Source: Candidatus Eisenbacteria bacterium (GTDB taxonomy: Bacteria; Orphanbacterota; Orphanbacteria; Orphanbacterales; Orphanbacteraceae). From it: a DNA stretch of 49,560 nucleotides. The notes under the pieces are model-generated. The model was not told the origin of the DNA, searched no databases, and saw only the letters and a program-made list of their open reading frames with translations. The stretch is taken from assembly GCA_016930695.1 (NCBI GenBank), contig JAFGGD010000029.1, positions 1 through 49,560 of the forward strand, in the 5' to 3' direction. Within the stretch, counting starts at the first letter, position 1. Each line of letters begins with the position of its first letter. The position numbers were made by a program, and so were the translations under genes. Shown piece by piece: positions 32,381 through 41,292 of this stretch.

Positions 32381-34228
32381 TTACAGAAGCGCCTCCACCT
32401 CGTCCAGCAAACGGTCGAAGAGGCGGACCGTTTCCTCGATCGGCTCCGGCGAGGTCATGTCCACGCCCGCGCGGCGGAGAATCTCGATCGGGTAGTCGGA
32501 GCCGCCCGCCTCGAGGAAGCCGATGTAGCGGCGCACCGCTTCCTCTCCCTCCCGAAGGATGCGTTGGGAAAGCGCGGTCGCCGCCGCGAAGCCGGTGGCG
32601 TACTGGTAGACGTAGAAGCCGGTATAGAAGTGCGGGATCCGTGCCCAATAGACGTCGTGCAGCTCGTCCCGCTCCACTCGGTCGCCGTAGAGCGTCTCGT
32701 GCGCCTCGGTGAAGATCCCGCCGAGCGCTTCGGCGGTGATCGGCTCCTCGCGTTCCGCCGCCTCGTGGATTCTCCGTTCGAACTCGGCGAAGAGCACCTG
32801 CGTGTAGACCGTTCCTCGGATTTGATCGAGGCGTTGGTTCAACAGGTGAAGCTTCCGGTTCCGGTCCTCCGTCGTCTCGAGAAGGTGGTGCATCAGGAGC
32901 GCCTCGTTCGTCGTGGAGGCGACCTCGGCGGTGAAGATGGAGTAGTCGGCGTAGACGTAGGGCTGGCGGCGGGAGGAATGCCTGGTGTGAAGGGCGTGGC
33001 CCAGCTCGTGGGCGAGCGTGAAGACGTCGTCCAGCGTCCCCTGCCAATTGAGAAGCACGTAGGGGTGCGCGCCGTAGGCCCCCCAGGAGTAGGCGCCGCT
33101 CCTTTTCCCCTCGTTCTCGTACACGTCGATCCAACCGCCCCCGAGCCCCTCGTCGAGCGCCGCGCCGTAAGCGGGCCCGAGGGGACGGAGCCCCTCGCGC
33201 ACCAGGGCGACCGCCTCCTCGTAGGGGATCTTCTCCTCCCCCTCCGGGAAGAGCGGGACGAAGAGGTCCCAGGGGCGCAGCTCTTCCAGGCCGAGGATCC
33301 TCCGGCGGAGATCGAGGTAGCGGCGGAGCGGCTCCGGGCGCTCCTGGACGGCGCGGAGCGTGGTGTCGAACACGGCGCGGGGGATGTTCCCCCCGTCCAG
33401 CGCGCGCTCCAGGCAGTTGTCGTAACCGCGGGCGCGGGCGTAGAAGATGTCCTTGGTCACGCTCCCGCTGAGCAGGGCGGCGAAAACGTTCCGAAACTTC
33501 CGGTAGGTGCCGAGGAGCGCCTCGTAGGCGTCCCGGCGCACCCGCCTCTCCCGGCTCTCCATGAACAGGCTGAACCTTCCCTTGGTGACCTCCACTTCAC
33601 GCCCCTCCTCGTCCCGGATGGCCGGGAAACGGAGGTCCGCGTTGTTCAGCATGGTGAAAGCGTTGCGCGGGCCGGCCGCGACGTTGCCGGAAAGGGCGAG
33701 CAGCTTCTCCTCCTCAGGCGAAAGCGTGTGGGGACGAAGGCGGAGAAGGTCGTCCAGGTCGTGCCGGTAAAGGCGGAGTTCCTCGTTCTCGTCCAAGAAA
33801 GCTGCGATCCTCTCCTCGGGGAGGGCGAGAATCTCCGGAGGGATCCACGATTCCGCCTCGCCCACCTTGGGACGGAGGGCGGCGATCCGTTCGGCGAGCG
33901 CCTGCCCCTCCGGGTCACCCGTGTTCTGGTCCCGGTACAGATGGGCGTACACGTACAGGCGGCCGAAGCTCTCGTTCAGACGGTCCCGGGCGCGGAGCGT
34001 TTCGAGAAGCGCCTCGGACGACTCGCCCGCCCTTCCCTTCCGTGAGGTGAGCGCCTCGATCCGCTCCGGGATCCGGTCGAAGGATTCCCGCCACGCCCCG
34101 GGGGAAGGGTACATGTCTTCCAGACGCCATTGATGGCGGGGATCGAGTTCGTCCCGCCTCGGAAGGGGACGGGGTGGGGCATCGGCGTCCTCGGACGCCG
34201 GCCGCGGGAAGAGGATAAGCTCGCGCAT
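32381..34228 (-). CDS. pepF: M3 family oligoendopeptidase F
   Basis: The 615-residue product matches PepF in length and order: WRLEDMYPSPGAWRES at the N-terminus, the central FTMLNNADLRFP and GRFSLFMESRERRVRRDAY blocks, and the zinc site FTLAHELGHALHTRHSS with HELGH at 407-411, followed by FTAEVASTTNEALL (third ligand Glu). It is a cytoplasmic zinc peptidase cutting short peptides. I chose ATG 34228 with GGAG upstream, since the frame further upstream is Arg/Pro-rich. It lies between two secreted peptidases, suggesting a shared role in peptide use. Confidence 0.93.
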   Translation of the reverse strand: MRELILFPRPASEDADAPPRPLPRRDELDPRHQWRLEDMYPSPGAWRESFDRIPERIEALTSRKGRAGESSEALLETLRARDRLNESFGRLYVYAHLYRDQNTGDPEGQALAERIAALRPKVGEAESWIPPEILALPEERIAAFLDENEELRLYRHDLDDLLRLRPHTLSPEEEKLLALSGNVAAGPRNAFTMLNNADLRFPAIRDEEGREVEVTKGRFSLFMESRERRVRRDAYEALLGTYRKFRNVFAALLSGSVTKDIFYARARGYDNCLERALDGGNIPRAVFDTTLRAVQERPEPLRRYLDLRRRILGLEELRPWDLFVPLFPEGEEKIPYEEAVALVREGLRPLGPAYGAALDEGLGGGWIDVYENEGKRSGAYSWGAYGAHPYVLLNWQGTLDDVFTLAHELGHALHTRHSSRRQPYVYADYSIFTAEVASTTNEALLMHHLLETTEDRNRKLHLLNQRLDQIRGTVYTQVLFAEFERRIHEAAEREEPITAEALGGIFTEAHETLYGDRVERDELHDVYWARIPHFYTGFYVYQYATGFAAATALSQRILREGEEAVRRYIGFLEAGGSDYPIEILRRAGVDMTSPEPIEETVRLFDRLLDEVEALL

Positions 34229-34405
34229 CGTCTCCGTCTTTCGGGGATAAGGGATTCCGACGAACCGCCGGGACCGCGCGCACCCGCGCCCGGCGAACCC
34301 GCCGAGGATAGCCGATGCGGTCCGCCCGCTCAAGGACGCCCGCCCCGCGGCGGCGGGGGCGCTCCGGAGGCCCGGAGGACGGGTGGAGAAAGGGGTCCCG
34401 GAACG

Positions 34406-34414
34406 TGGTATAAT
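34406..34414 (+). promoter_or_regulatory. Extended -10 promoter for the M1 aminopeptidase gene
   Basis: TGGTATAAT (TGn-TATAAT, 34406-34414), about 54 nt before ATG 34468; no recognisable -35, as expected for extended -10 promoters. Confidence 0.6.
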
Positions 34415-34467
34415 GGAAAAGGAATCCACTCGAACAATCCCGTCGTCTCCCTCGAAAGGAGTGAACG

Positions 34468-36501
34468 ATGAAACGGCTCGCGTCCGTTTTCCTCGCCCTG
34501 GCCGTCCTCGCCGGCCTCGTCTCCGCTGAAACCCGTTACCTTTCCTCCGATCGCTACGTGTCCGTGGAAGGGCTGCAAAGCGCGGAGCGCCTCCCGGCCA
34601 GGATCGCGGAAGCGCACGCCGCCGAGAAGGCGCTTCGGACCGATCCGACCGCCTGCCCGGACTCCTTCGACGTGGTGCATTACGAGCTGCATATGACCGT
34701 GAACCACTCCGCGGAGCTTCTGGACGGACAGGCCTTCGTCACCCTGCAAAGCATGAAGGACGACCTTGCTTCGGTGCGGCTCGATCTCCGATCCCTCACC
34801 GTCTCCGGCGTCTACCACGGCGGAACACCCCTCGCCTACACCCACGCGGCCGACACGCTTCTGGTCACCCTCGACTCGCCCCTGGACGACGGCGACACGG
34901 CGACGGTGGAGGTGGTTTACGGAGGGACGCCCTGGCACGAACCGAGCCCGGGCGGTTTCGGGGGCTTCTGGGTATACGGCTACCCGATCACCGACTTCAG
35001 CATGGGCGTGGGCGTAAGCTCCGGCAACCCCTCCATGGGCCGGACCTGGTTCCCCGGCGTGGATTCCCCCTGCGACAAGGCGACCTGCGACATCTACGTG
35101 GAGACCGCGGCCACCAAAGTGGGAGTCGCCACCGGCGAGTTGGTCTCCGTGGAGACCGACACGGCGACGGGACGCAAAACCTATCACTGGCGCGAGGATC
35201 ATCCGGTCTCGAGTTACCTGATGGCCGTCTCGATCGCCAAATACGATGAGGTGACCGACGCCTACCACGACTTCATCCACCACTACGTGCATCGGGACCT
35301 GATTCCCAACGCCCCCGGTTCTTTCCAGAACGTGCACCACATGATGGACGGCTTGATCGAGCGGTTCGGCGATTACCCCTACGACGAGTTCGGCTACGTG
35401 ACGACCCCCATCGGCGACATGGAGCACCAGACGAAGGTCTTCCACATCAGTTGGGGCGTGAACGGCACCACCACCTACGACGACCTTCTCGCCCACGAGA
35501 TGACGCACCAGTGGTTCGGCGACCTGGTCACCTACGGCGACTGGCGGGACGTCTGGCTCTCCGAGGGATTCGCCACCTACGGCCAAGCGCTCTTCCACGA
35601 ACACCTCTACGGCGAGCAGGATTACCACGACTACGTTGTCTCCGATCTTTTCACCCCTTATCTGAACAGCGCCGAAATCCTCACCTATCCGATCTACGAT
35701 CCCGACTACCTCTGGGGGACCGTCGCTTACGAGAAGGGCGCCTCCGTGGTCCACATGCTCCGGGGCGTGATGGGAGACTCTCTCTTCTTCGACGCGCTGA
35801 ATCTCTACCTGGACAATCACGCCTACGGCAACGCGTACACGCCGGATTTCATCGCCGATTGCGAAACCGTCTACGGCGGTGACCTGGACTGGTTCTTCGA
35901 CGAGTGGATCTACCAGGGGGGCCATCCGGTGATCGATTGGGGATGGACTTCGGTCGAGGAGACGCCGGGGAACTGGCGGGTGGATATCAGTACGCGGCAG
36001 ACGCAGACCGTCGGACCGGACGCCTACGTCATGCCCGTCGACTTTCTGATCGAAACGCCCGCGGGAGACACGACGGTCGTTCTCTGGATCGACGCGGAGA
36101 CCAACCAGTTCCAGGTCTACCCGGGCGGCGAGGCGACGGCCGTCCTCTTCGATCCGGACGAGTGGCTTCTCGACGAGAACGCGGAGGTTTCCACCGCCGC
36201 CGGCGAGGGTGCCCCGCCCGCGCGCTTCGCGCTGGAGCCGAACCGCCCCAACCCGTTCAACCCGATCACGTCCATCTCCTTCGAGCTGCCGGAGGCGTGT
36301 CCGGTGACGATCGGCGTCTATGCGATCACCGGCGAGAGGATCCACACCCTCGTGGACGGCATCTCCTTCCCTGAAGGCCGACACGCCGTTGTGTGGGACG
36401 GCCGGGACGACGCCGGTCGCGCCGTGGCGAGCGGGGTCTACTTCTGCCGGATCGACGCCGGCGGGAGGACCGAATCACGCAAGATGAGCCTCATTCGGTA
36501 G
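34468..36501 (+). CDS. Secreted M1 family aminopeptidase with C-terminal sorting-type domain
   Basis: The 677-residue product has a signal peptide (about 1-20), an M1 N-terminal beta domain (SFDVVHYELHMTVNHSAELL) and a gluzincin catalytic domain. HEMTHQWFGD (343-352) and Glu366 in WLSEGFATYGQAL give HExxH-x18-E. The exopeptidase motif GAMEN reads GDMEH here, so substrate preference may differ from that of classic aminopeptidase N. Residues about 590-677 form the FlgD/type IX-type domain (NRPNPFNPITSISF, VWDGRDDAGR, ASGVYFCRI, RKMSLIR). AAAGGAG precedes the start. Likely exported to the cell surface to digest peptides. Confidence 0.92.
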   Translation: MKRLASVFLALAVLAGLVSAETRYLSSDRYVSVEGLQSAERLPARIAEAHAAEKALRTDPTACPDSFDVVHYELHMTVNHSAELLDGQAFVTLQSMKDDLASVRLDLRSLTVSGVYHGGTPLAYTHAADTLLVTLDSPLDDGDTATVEVVYGGTPWHEPSPGGFGGFWVYGYPITDFSMGVGVSSGNPSMGRTWFPGVDSPCDKATCDIYVETAATKVGVATGELVSVETDTATGRKTYHWREDHPVSSYLMAVSIAKYDEVTDAYHDFIHHYVHRDLIPNAPGSFQNVHHMMDGLIERFGDYPYDEFGYVTTPIGDMEHQTKVFHISWGVNGTTTYDDLLAHEMTHQWFGDLVTYGDWRDVWLSEGFATYGQALFHEHLYGEQDYHDYVVSDLFTPYLNSAEILTYPIYDPDYLWGTVAYEKGASVVHMLRGVMGDSLFFDALNLYLDNHAYGNAYTPDFIADCETVYGGDLDWFFDEWIYQGGHPVIDWGWTSVEETPGNWRVDISTRQTQTVGPDAYVMPVDFLIETPAGDTTVVLWIDAETNQFQVYPGGEATAVLFDPDEWLLDENAEVSTAAGEGAPPARFALEPNRPNPFNPITSISFELPEACPVTIGVYAITGERIHTLVDGISFPEGRHAVVWDGRDDAGRAVASGVYFCRIDAGGRTESRKMSLIR

Positions 36502-36525
36502 TCACGCGCGCCGCGGAAAAGAGCC

Positions 36526-36572
36526 GGGCGCCGTGGGGATTCCGCGTTCCCTCGGCGCCCGTATCTTTTTAT
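36526..36572 (+). terminator. Intrinsic terminator after the M1 aminopeptidase gene
   Basis: GGGCGCCG (36526-36533) pairs with CGGCGCCC (36553-36560), followed by GTATCTTTTTAT. Confidence 0.75.
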
Positions 36573-36659
36573 CCGCCAATCGCTTTCCCTGTCCGGGGTC
36601 GCGACGGGGATCACGCCCCCTCCCCTTTCATCTTTACGACCGCCGCCGTCGCCCGTTAG

Positions 36660-36678
36660 GATGAGGGTGAACCTCATC
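36660..36678 (+). promoter_or_regulatory. Leader hairpin before the PhnD-like gene
   Basis: Perfect 7-bp stem GATGAGG (36660-36666) and CCTCATC (36672-36678) with loop GTGAA, ending 5 nt before the AGGGAGG ribosome site. It could modulate translation; there is no proof. Confidence 0.4.
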
Positions 36679-36696
36679 ATCCAAGGGAGGTGCGAG

Positions 36697-37590
36697 ATGA
36701 GAAGGATATCCCTCCTCGCCGTCGCGTTTCTGGCGGGGTCCCTGCTGATTTCCGGCTCGGCGACGGCGGCCGATAAGAAGCCGGTCGTTCGCTTCGGGTT
36801 CTATCCCTCCCACAATCGGGAACAGCTCACTATTTTAGCCGAGGAGTTCTGCCAGTATCTGACGGACAAGACCGAGTACCGCTTCGTGCCGGTCGTGAGC
36901 CACAACTACGACGATCTGATCGAGGGCGTCGGCAAAAACGAGGTGGACTTCGCCTGGCTCTCGCCGCTCAGCTACGTCAAGGCGGAACGGAGCGGCGTCG
37001 CGCGGGTGCTTCTCAAGTCGGTCCGCGGAGCGGAACCGTTCTACTACGGCGCCATCGTGGTGCGCCGGGACAGCGGGATCCGCACGATCCGCGAACTACA
37101 GGGGAAACGAATGGGCTGGGCCTACCCGAGCAGCACCGCCGGATTCATGTTCACCAAGGCGGCGCTCCACGCCCAGGGGATCGACGTGGACGCCTACTTC
37201 GCGTCCAACACCTTCATCGGCGGTTACGACGAGATCGTCAAGGCGGTCCTCCACGGGCGGATCGACGCGGGCGCCGTTTTCGCCAACGACACGGAGAACC
37301 GCCGGGGCGCCTGGACCCAGTACCTCGAGCCGCGGGACAGCCGCAAGCTGAAGGCGGTCTTCTATACGAAGCCGATACCGGGCGACACGATCACCGGCTC
37401 CAAGCCCTTCATCGAGGCGAACCCCAAGATCACGAACGAAATACTCCGGCGTTTGCTCGAGATGGGGGACGACCCGGCCGGCAAGAAGCTCCTTTACGAC
37501 CTCTACCAGGTGGACTATCTGGTCGACGCGGAGAGCGGGGATTACGAGTCGGTGCGCGAGGCGGAGAGGCTGTTCCCGGATCGCTTTTAA
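36697..37590 (+). CDS. PhnD-like phosphate/phosphonate ABC transporter substrate-binding protein
   Basis: The 297-residue product has a signal peptide (about 1-24, ending SGSATA-ADKK) and the PF12974-type periplasmic binding fold: VRFGFYPSHNREQLTILAEE, DFAWLSPLSYVKAE, RELQGKRMGWAYPSSTAGF, GGYDEIVKAVLHGRIDAGAV and KPIPGDTITGSKPF. Relatives bind phosphonate, phosphite, phosphate or unrelated oxyanions. No permease or ATPase gene is adjacent, so it either docks with a distant transporter or has another sensing role. ATG 36697 follows AGGGAGG. Confidence 0.87.
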   Translation: MRRISLLAVAFLAGSLLISGSATAADKKPVVRFGFYPSHNREQLTILAEEFCQYLTDKTEYRFVPVVSHNYDDLIEGVGKNEVDFAWLSPLSYVKAERSGVARVLLKSVRGAEPFYYGAIVVRRDSGIRTIRELQGKRMGWAYPSSTAGFMFTKAALHAQGIDVDAYFASNTFIGGYDEIVKAVLHGRIDAGAVFANDTENRRGAWTQYLEPRDSRKLKAVFYTKPIPGDTITGSKPFIEANPKITNEILRRLLEMGDDPAGKKLLYDLYQVDYLVDAESGDYESVREAERLFPDRF

Positions 37591-37598
37591 CCGGTCGG

Positions 37599-37649
37599 CG
37601 CCGGATCGGTTCGTCCTGCGAAGGCGGAACGCGGCGAACCGATCCGGCG
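37599..37649. repeat. 15-bp perfect inverted repeat (strong hairpin)
   Basis: CGCCGGATCGGTTCG (37599-37613) and CGAACCGATCCGGCG (37635-37649) are perfect reverse complements with a 21-nt spacer, extendable by two outer pairs. It starts 9 bp after the PhnD-like stop. There is no T-tract, so it is a stem-loop of unknown role or an unusual terminator. A TTGACA at 37661-37666 follows without an obvious -10. Confidence 0.7.
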
Positions 37650-37820
37650 TCCCCAGCCACTTGACACGGATAGAAACAGTTACAGCACGACGAAATCGGA
37701 TTTGCCTCTCCCGCATTGACCGTCAGCGGGAAATTCATTTTCCCTTCTTCTTTTGCTTGCGCCTCCCTCCTGGCGGCTTGATTCCTTTCGCGCTATCCTC
37801 CCGGCGAGGAGACTTGTCGG

Positions 37821-38471
37821 ATGAGCGATGATCGCCGGTCGCTCCGGAGCATTCTGATCCCGCTGATCGTCTTCGGCGTCGCCTTCGGCTACCTGGAGGC
37901 GGCGGTGGTGATTTACATCCGGCGGATTTTCTTCCCCGAGGGGTTTCGCTTTCCCATTCTCGTCCCGCCGAATGCCTACGCGCTCGTGGAACTCCTGCGA
38001 GAAGCCGCGACCCTCATCATGCTCTGGGCGGCGGCGTCGCTCGCCGGGCGCTCCCGCTGGGAACGCTTCGGATGGTTCGCCTTCCTCTTCGGCGTCTGGG
38101 ACGTCGTCTTCTACGCCGGCCTCTTCGCCGTTCTCCGCTGGCCCGAATCGCTTCTCACCTGGGACATCCTCTTCCTCATCCCTCTCGTTTGGGCCGGCCC
38201 CGTTCTCGCCCCCCTCCTCGTGTCGGTCCTCCTCGTTTCCGGCGGGGCGGCCCTCGCCGTCCGGAAGCGCCGCGGACGGCCGGTCCGCGTTCGGCCGTTC
38301 GATTGGGCGCTCGGCGCGGCCGGAGTCCTCCTCATGCTCGGCTCCTTCATGACCAACCACGGCGTCCTCGTCGCCGGCGGGATCCCCGAACGGTTCCCCT
38401 GGGCGTTTTTCGTCGCCGGATGGCTCGCCGCGGCGGGAGCCGGCGTACGTGTTTTACGCACGAAACAATAG
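37821..38471 (+). CDS. Uncharacterised integral membrane protein
   Basis: I do not recognise a characterised family. The 216-residue product has about six hydrophobic segments (near residues 12-30, 54-72, 80-100, 108-150, 165-180 and 188-208). Conspicuous polar elements inside membrane regions are YLEAAVVIYIRRIFFPEGF near the first helix, FGVWDVVFYAGLF, and MTNHGVLVAGGIPERFPW. Charged residues within helices suggest a transport or enzymatic site. The start has GAGGAG 10 nt upstream. It converges with the DUF819 gene, 17 bp apart. Confidence 0.75.
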   Translation: MSDDRRSLRSILIPLIVFGVAFGYLEAAVVIYIRRIFFPEGFRFPILVPPNAYALVELLREAATLIMLWAAASLAGRSRWERFGWFAFLFGVWDVVFYAGLFAVLRWPESLLTWDILFLIPLVWAGPVLAPLLVSVLLVSGGAALAVRKRRGRPVRVRPFDWALGAAGVLLMLGSFMTNHGVLVAGGIPERFPWAFFVAGWLAAAGAGVRVLRTKQ

Positions 38472-38488
38472 AAGCCGAGAGAAGGACG

Positions 38489-39646
38489 TCAGCGGCCGAC
38501 GAGCCAGCAGAGCTGCGCCGTGAGGATCGCGAGGTAGTTCCCCACCGCGTAGCCGAGAAGGGCCATGAGGATCGAAACCGGGATCAGGCTTTTTCGGTGA
38601 TAGGCGGCGACGATCGGCGCCGAGGCGATGCCGCCGATGTTCGCCGCCGAGGCGATCGCCGCGGTGTGCACGTCCACCCGGAAGAGGCGGGCCCCGAGAA
38701 GCACGAATCCGCCGTGGATGAAGATCCAGATGAAGGCGCCGGCGACGAACCAGGGCGCCCGGCTGAGCCCGGAGAGTTCCGCTCTCGCGCCCATGCCGGC
38801 GACGAAGAGGTAAACCATCGCCATGGCGATCGGCTGGCTTCCGGGGATGCGCCGCGCCCGCGTGAAGGAGAGAGCGATGCCGAAGGTGGTGACCAGCAGC
38901 ACCTCCCAAGTCCCCGTGGAGAGGACCGGCGGGAGCTCCGGAATGCCCGCCGCGACACCCTTGGCGGCGGCGGTGACGGCGAGCCCGATCGAAAGGAGAA
39001 GAAGGAGGTCGAGCATCGCAGGCGCCCGCTCCTCCCTTTCGATGGAACGGGCCGCCTCCTCGAGTATCCGGAGACGATCCGACGAGACGCGGGTGAAACG
39101 GCCGAATCGCTCCGCCCACGCCTTCGACCCGAGCAGGATCGGCAGCCAGACGACGTAGACCAGATTGTCGGAGAGGACGGCGAGGCCCAGTTCCTCCGGG
39201 GGCGCGTCGAGGGCGCCCGCCACGGCGGCCATGTTCCCGGTGCCGCCGATCCAGCTCCCCGCCAGAGCGCCGAATCCCTTCCACGCATCGTGCGAGAGGC
39301 CGCGATGCACCAGCGCGTATGCAACGGCGCCGCCGATCACCACGCCGGCGCTCCCGAGGAGCATGACGAAGACGCCGCTCCCCATCACGCGCACCGCCTT
39401 CCGGCAATCCAGCGAGAGAAGCATGAAGGTGAGGAAGATCGGAAGCGCGTAGGCGCGCATCCCCGAATAGACCGGGCTCGCCGTCGGAATCACCCCGGTG
39501 TTGGAGAGGACCAGCGGAATCATGTAGATGAAGAGGAGCGGCGGGAAATAGTGGAACAGTCTCCAGCCGGTCCGCTTCTCCACCAGAAAGACCGCGGCGA
39601 CGAGCGCGGCGAGGAGGGTGAGCACGGCGAGAGGCGAAACGATCAA
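38489..39646 (-). CDS. DUF819 family integral membrane protein
   Basis: The 385-residue product has about ten membrane segments and matches the DUF819 (YjcL-like) family: YFPPLLFIYMIPLVLSNTGV near the N-terminus, GSWIGGTGNMAAVAGAL, and the C-terminal ASAANIGGIASAPIVAAYH. It is a putative transporter of unknown substrate. The start overlaps the stop of the GT39-type gene by 4 bp (ATGA), so it ends a tightly coupled minus-strand run that begins with the saccharopine-pathway genes. Confidence 0.87.
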   Translation of the reverse strand: MIVSPLAVLTLLAALVAAVFLVEKRTGWRLFHYFPPLLFIYMIPLVLSNTGVIPTASPVYSGMRAYALPIFLTFMLLSLDCRKAVRVMGSGVFVMLLGSAGVVIGGAVAYALVHRGLSHDAWKGFGALAGSWIGGTGNMAAVAGALDAPPEELGLAVLSDNLVYVVWLPILLGSKAWAERFGRFTRVSSDRLRILEEAARSIEREERAPAMLDLLLLLSIGLAVTAAAKGVAAGIPELPPVLSTGTWEVLLVTTFGIALSFTRARRIPGSQPIAMAMVYLFVAGMGARAELSGLSRAPWFVAGAFIWIFIHGGFVLLGARLFRVDVHTAAIASAANIGGIASAPIVAAYHRKSLIPVSILMALLGYAVGNYLAILTAQLCWLVGR

Positions 39647-41292
39647 GGGTCTTCCTCCGGGGCGCGGTTCCTTCGCAGTGTATCCGATCCGCTCCGATCC
39701 TTCCCCCCCTTTTCCCGCGCCGCCGCCGGCGGGGTCTTCCGCGAGCCGGCCTCTCCCTCCCCGCCCGGCCCGCTTCTCCGGATCTCGAAAACCAGAAAGC
39801 GCCCGTCGTCATAGAGCGGCCGGAAACGCCTTTTGTCCGCGGCGACATCCTCGAGCAACACCCGCCCCCACCGCCGCTTCCTGTCGAAAGCGACGTGGGT
39901 CACCCCCCACTTCCGGAACCAGGCGGCCATCTCCTCCAACTCGTCGAGAATCGGGAGCGCCACCGCGCTCCGCCCGGTGTAGTAGGCGAGCACGCGCGGT
40001 TTCCAGAACGAGAAGAGCGCCTCCTCAGGCGAGAGGTTCTCCACGTAGTCGAGAAACGCCGCCGCCGCGGGCGACTCGGGGCCGTCCGGCCGCCCGCGTG
40101 TCGTCAGTCCGGAAGAGGCGACCCCGTATCCGGTCCAGAGAACGAGAAACGCCGCGCCCGCCGCCGCCGCGACGCGCCTCCCCCCGCCGGAGAAGAGACC
40201 GCCGATCCACCCGGCGCCGAGCAACATCCAATAGAGAAGGAAGGGATAGACCGGGAAGAGATACCGGTGTCCCTGCTGGAAGGGGAAGACGATCAGCACG
40301 GCGACCTGGGCGAGAACGAAAAGGAAGAGCGGCCACAATCCTCGGCGAATGGAACGGACCATCCCCGCCAGGGCGAACGTCGAAAGGATCAGAAAGAGCG
40401 GATAGCGTGCTCCGGGGAGAAGAGGGAAAGGAGGGAGAAAGCGCTCCGTCAGAAGTCTGTAGTACCGAAGATTCTTCCACACGGTTCCGGGGGAGGCTCC
40501 GGCGAAAAGCCCTCCGTAGGCGAGATCGGGCATGAGCACGCGGAAGACCACCACGCCGGCGGCTATCGCGGCGGCCGCCGCCCACGGCGCGACCGACCGG
40601 AGGCCGCCTCGCCGCAATCCCTCGCCCAGAAAGGGGACGAGGAGGAGCGCGCCGACCGGGCGAATGAGCGTGGTGAAGAGAACGAGCGCGGCGACCAGCG
40701 CCGCTCCGCCGGGATCGATCCTCCCCCGCCTCCACGCGCGCTCGATGACGATCAACGACAGCAGGAGGAAGAAGAGAAAAGGCACGTCCGAAAGAATCCG
40801 ATCGCTTTCCTCGATGACCGCCGCGCTCCAACCGAAGAGAAAGAGGAGGAGAAACGCCGCCCCGTCGCCGATCTTCCCCCGCGCCCAAACGCGGAGAAGG
40901 GCGAGCGCGCCGACGAGAAAGAGAACGCCCTCCACCTTGAAGGGGAGCATGGAACGGCCCGCGACGAGACGGACCGGCGCGAGGAGAAGCGGAAAACCGG
41001 GCGGGTAGGAGGAGGTGCTCACGTAACTCATGAGAGGAGTCCGGACATATCCGGTCTCCCCGTAGGCGCGGCCGTCGACGATGTTCTCCGCGTGGCGCAG
41101 ATAGTGGGCGAAGTCGCCCCCCCAGTCGTGGCCGGACCTGATCGTAGAGAGGTGAAGAACCGCCGTGAGCAGGAGCAACGCGGGAAAGGCCGCCCGCCGG
41201 ACGCGCGCGGAAAGGGGCCCGAACGCGTCTCCGCGCCGGGCCCCTCCGCTTCCGCCGGAATCGATCAGACCGTTTCGCTCTTTTCCAGACAA
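39643..41292 (-). CDS. GT39-type integral membrane glycosyltransferase
   Basis: About 549 residues with roughly ten membrane segments. The first periplasmic loop has SGHDWGGDFAHYLRHAENIV and then YPPGFPLLLAPV, the acidic and Pro-rich pattern of polyprenyl-phosphate glycosyltransferases (PF13231-like). The C-terminal soluble part includes SFWKPRVLAYYTGRSAVALP, seen in bacterial relatives. The start is taken as TTG 41292, which overlaps the end of saccharopine dehydrogenase by 28 bp; a later start is possible because the ribosome site is weak. A functional link with its lysine-catabolic neighbours is not obvious. Confidence 0.82.
   Translation of the reverse strand: MSGKERNGLIDSGGSGGARRGDAFGPLSARVRRAAFPALLLLTAVLHLSTIRSGHDWGGDFAHYLRHAENIVDGRAYGETGYVRTPLMSYVSTSSYPPGFPLLLAPVRLVAGRSMLPFKVEGVLFLVGALALLRVWARGKIGDGAAFLLLFLFGWSAAVIEESDRILSDVPFLFFLLLSLIVIERAWRRGRIDPGGAALVAALVLFTTLIRPVGALLLVPFLGEGLRRGGLRSVAPWAAAAAIAAGVVVFRVLMPDLAYGGLFAGASPGTVWKNLRYYRLLTERFLPPFPLLPGARYPLFLILSTFALAGMVRSIRRGLWPLFLFVLAQVAVLIVFPFQQGHRYLFPVYPFLLYWMLLGAGWIGGLFSGGGRRVAAAAGAAFLVLWTGYGVASSGLTTRGRPDGPESPAAAAFLDYVENLSPEEALFSFWKPRVLAYYTGRSAVALPILDELEEMAAWFRKWGVTHVAFDRKRRWGRVLLEDVAADKRRFRPLYDDGRFLVFEIRRSGPGGEGEAGSRKTPPAAAREKGGKDRSGSDTLRRNRAPEEDP

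Noticed and set aside
37680-38360. Antisense 226-residue acidic frame over the membrane protein gene
   Set aside because: Glu/Arg-rich composition is typical of an antisense shadow of a hydrophobic gene in GC-rich DNA.
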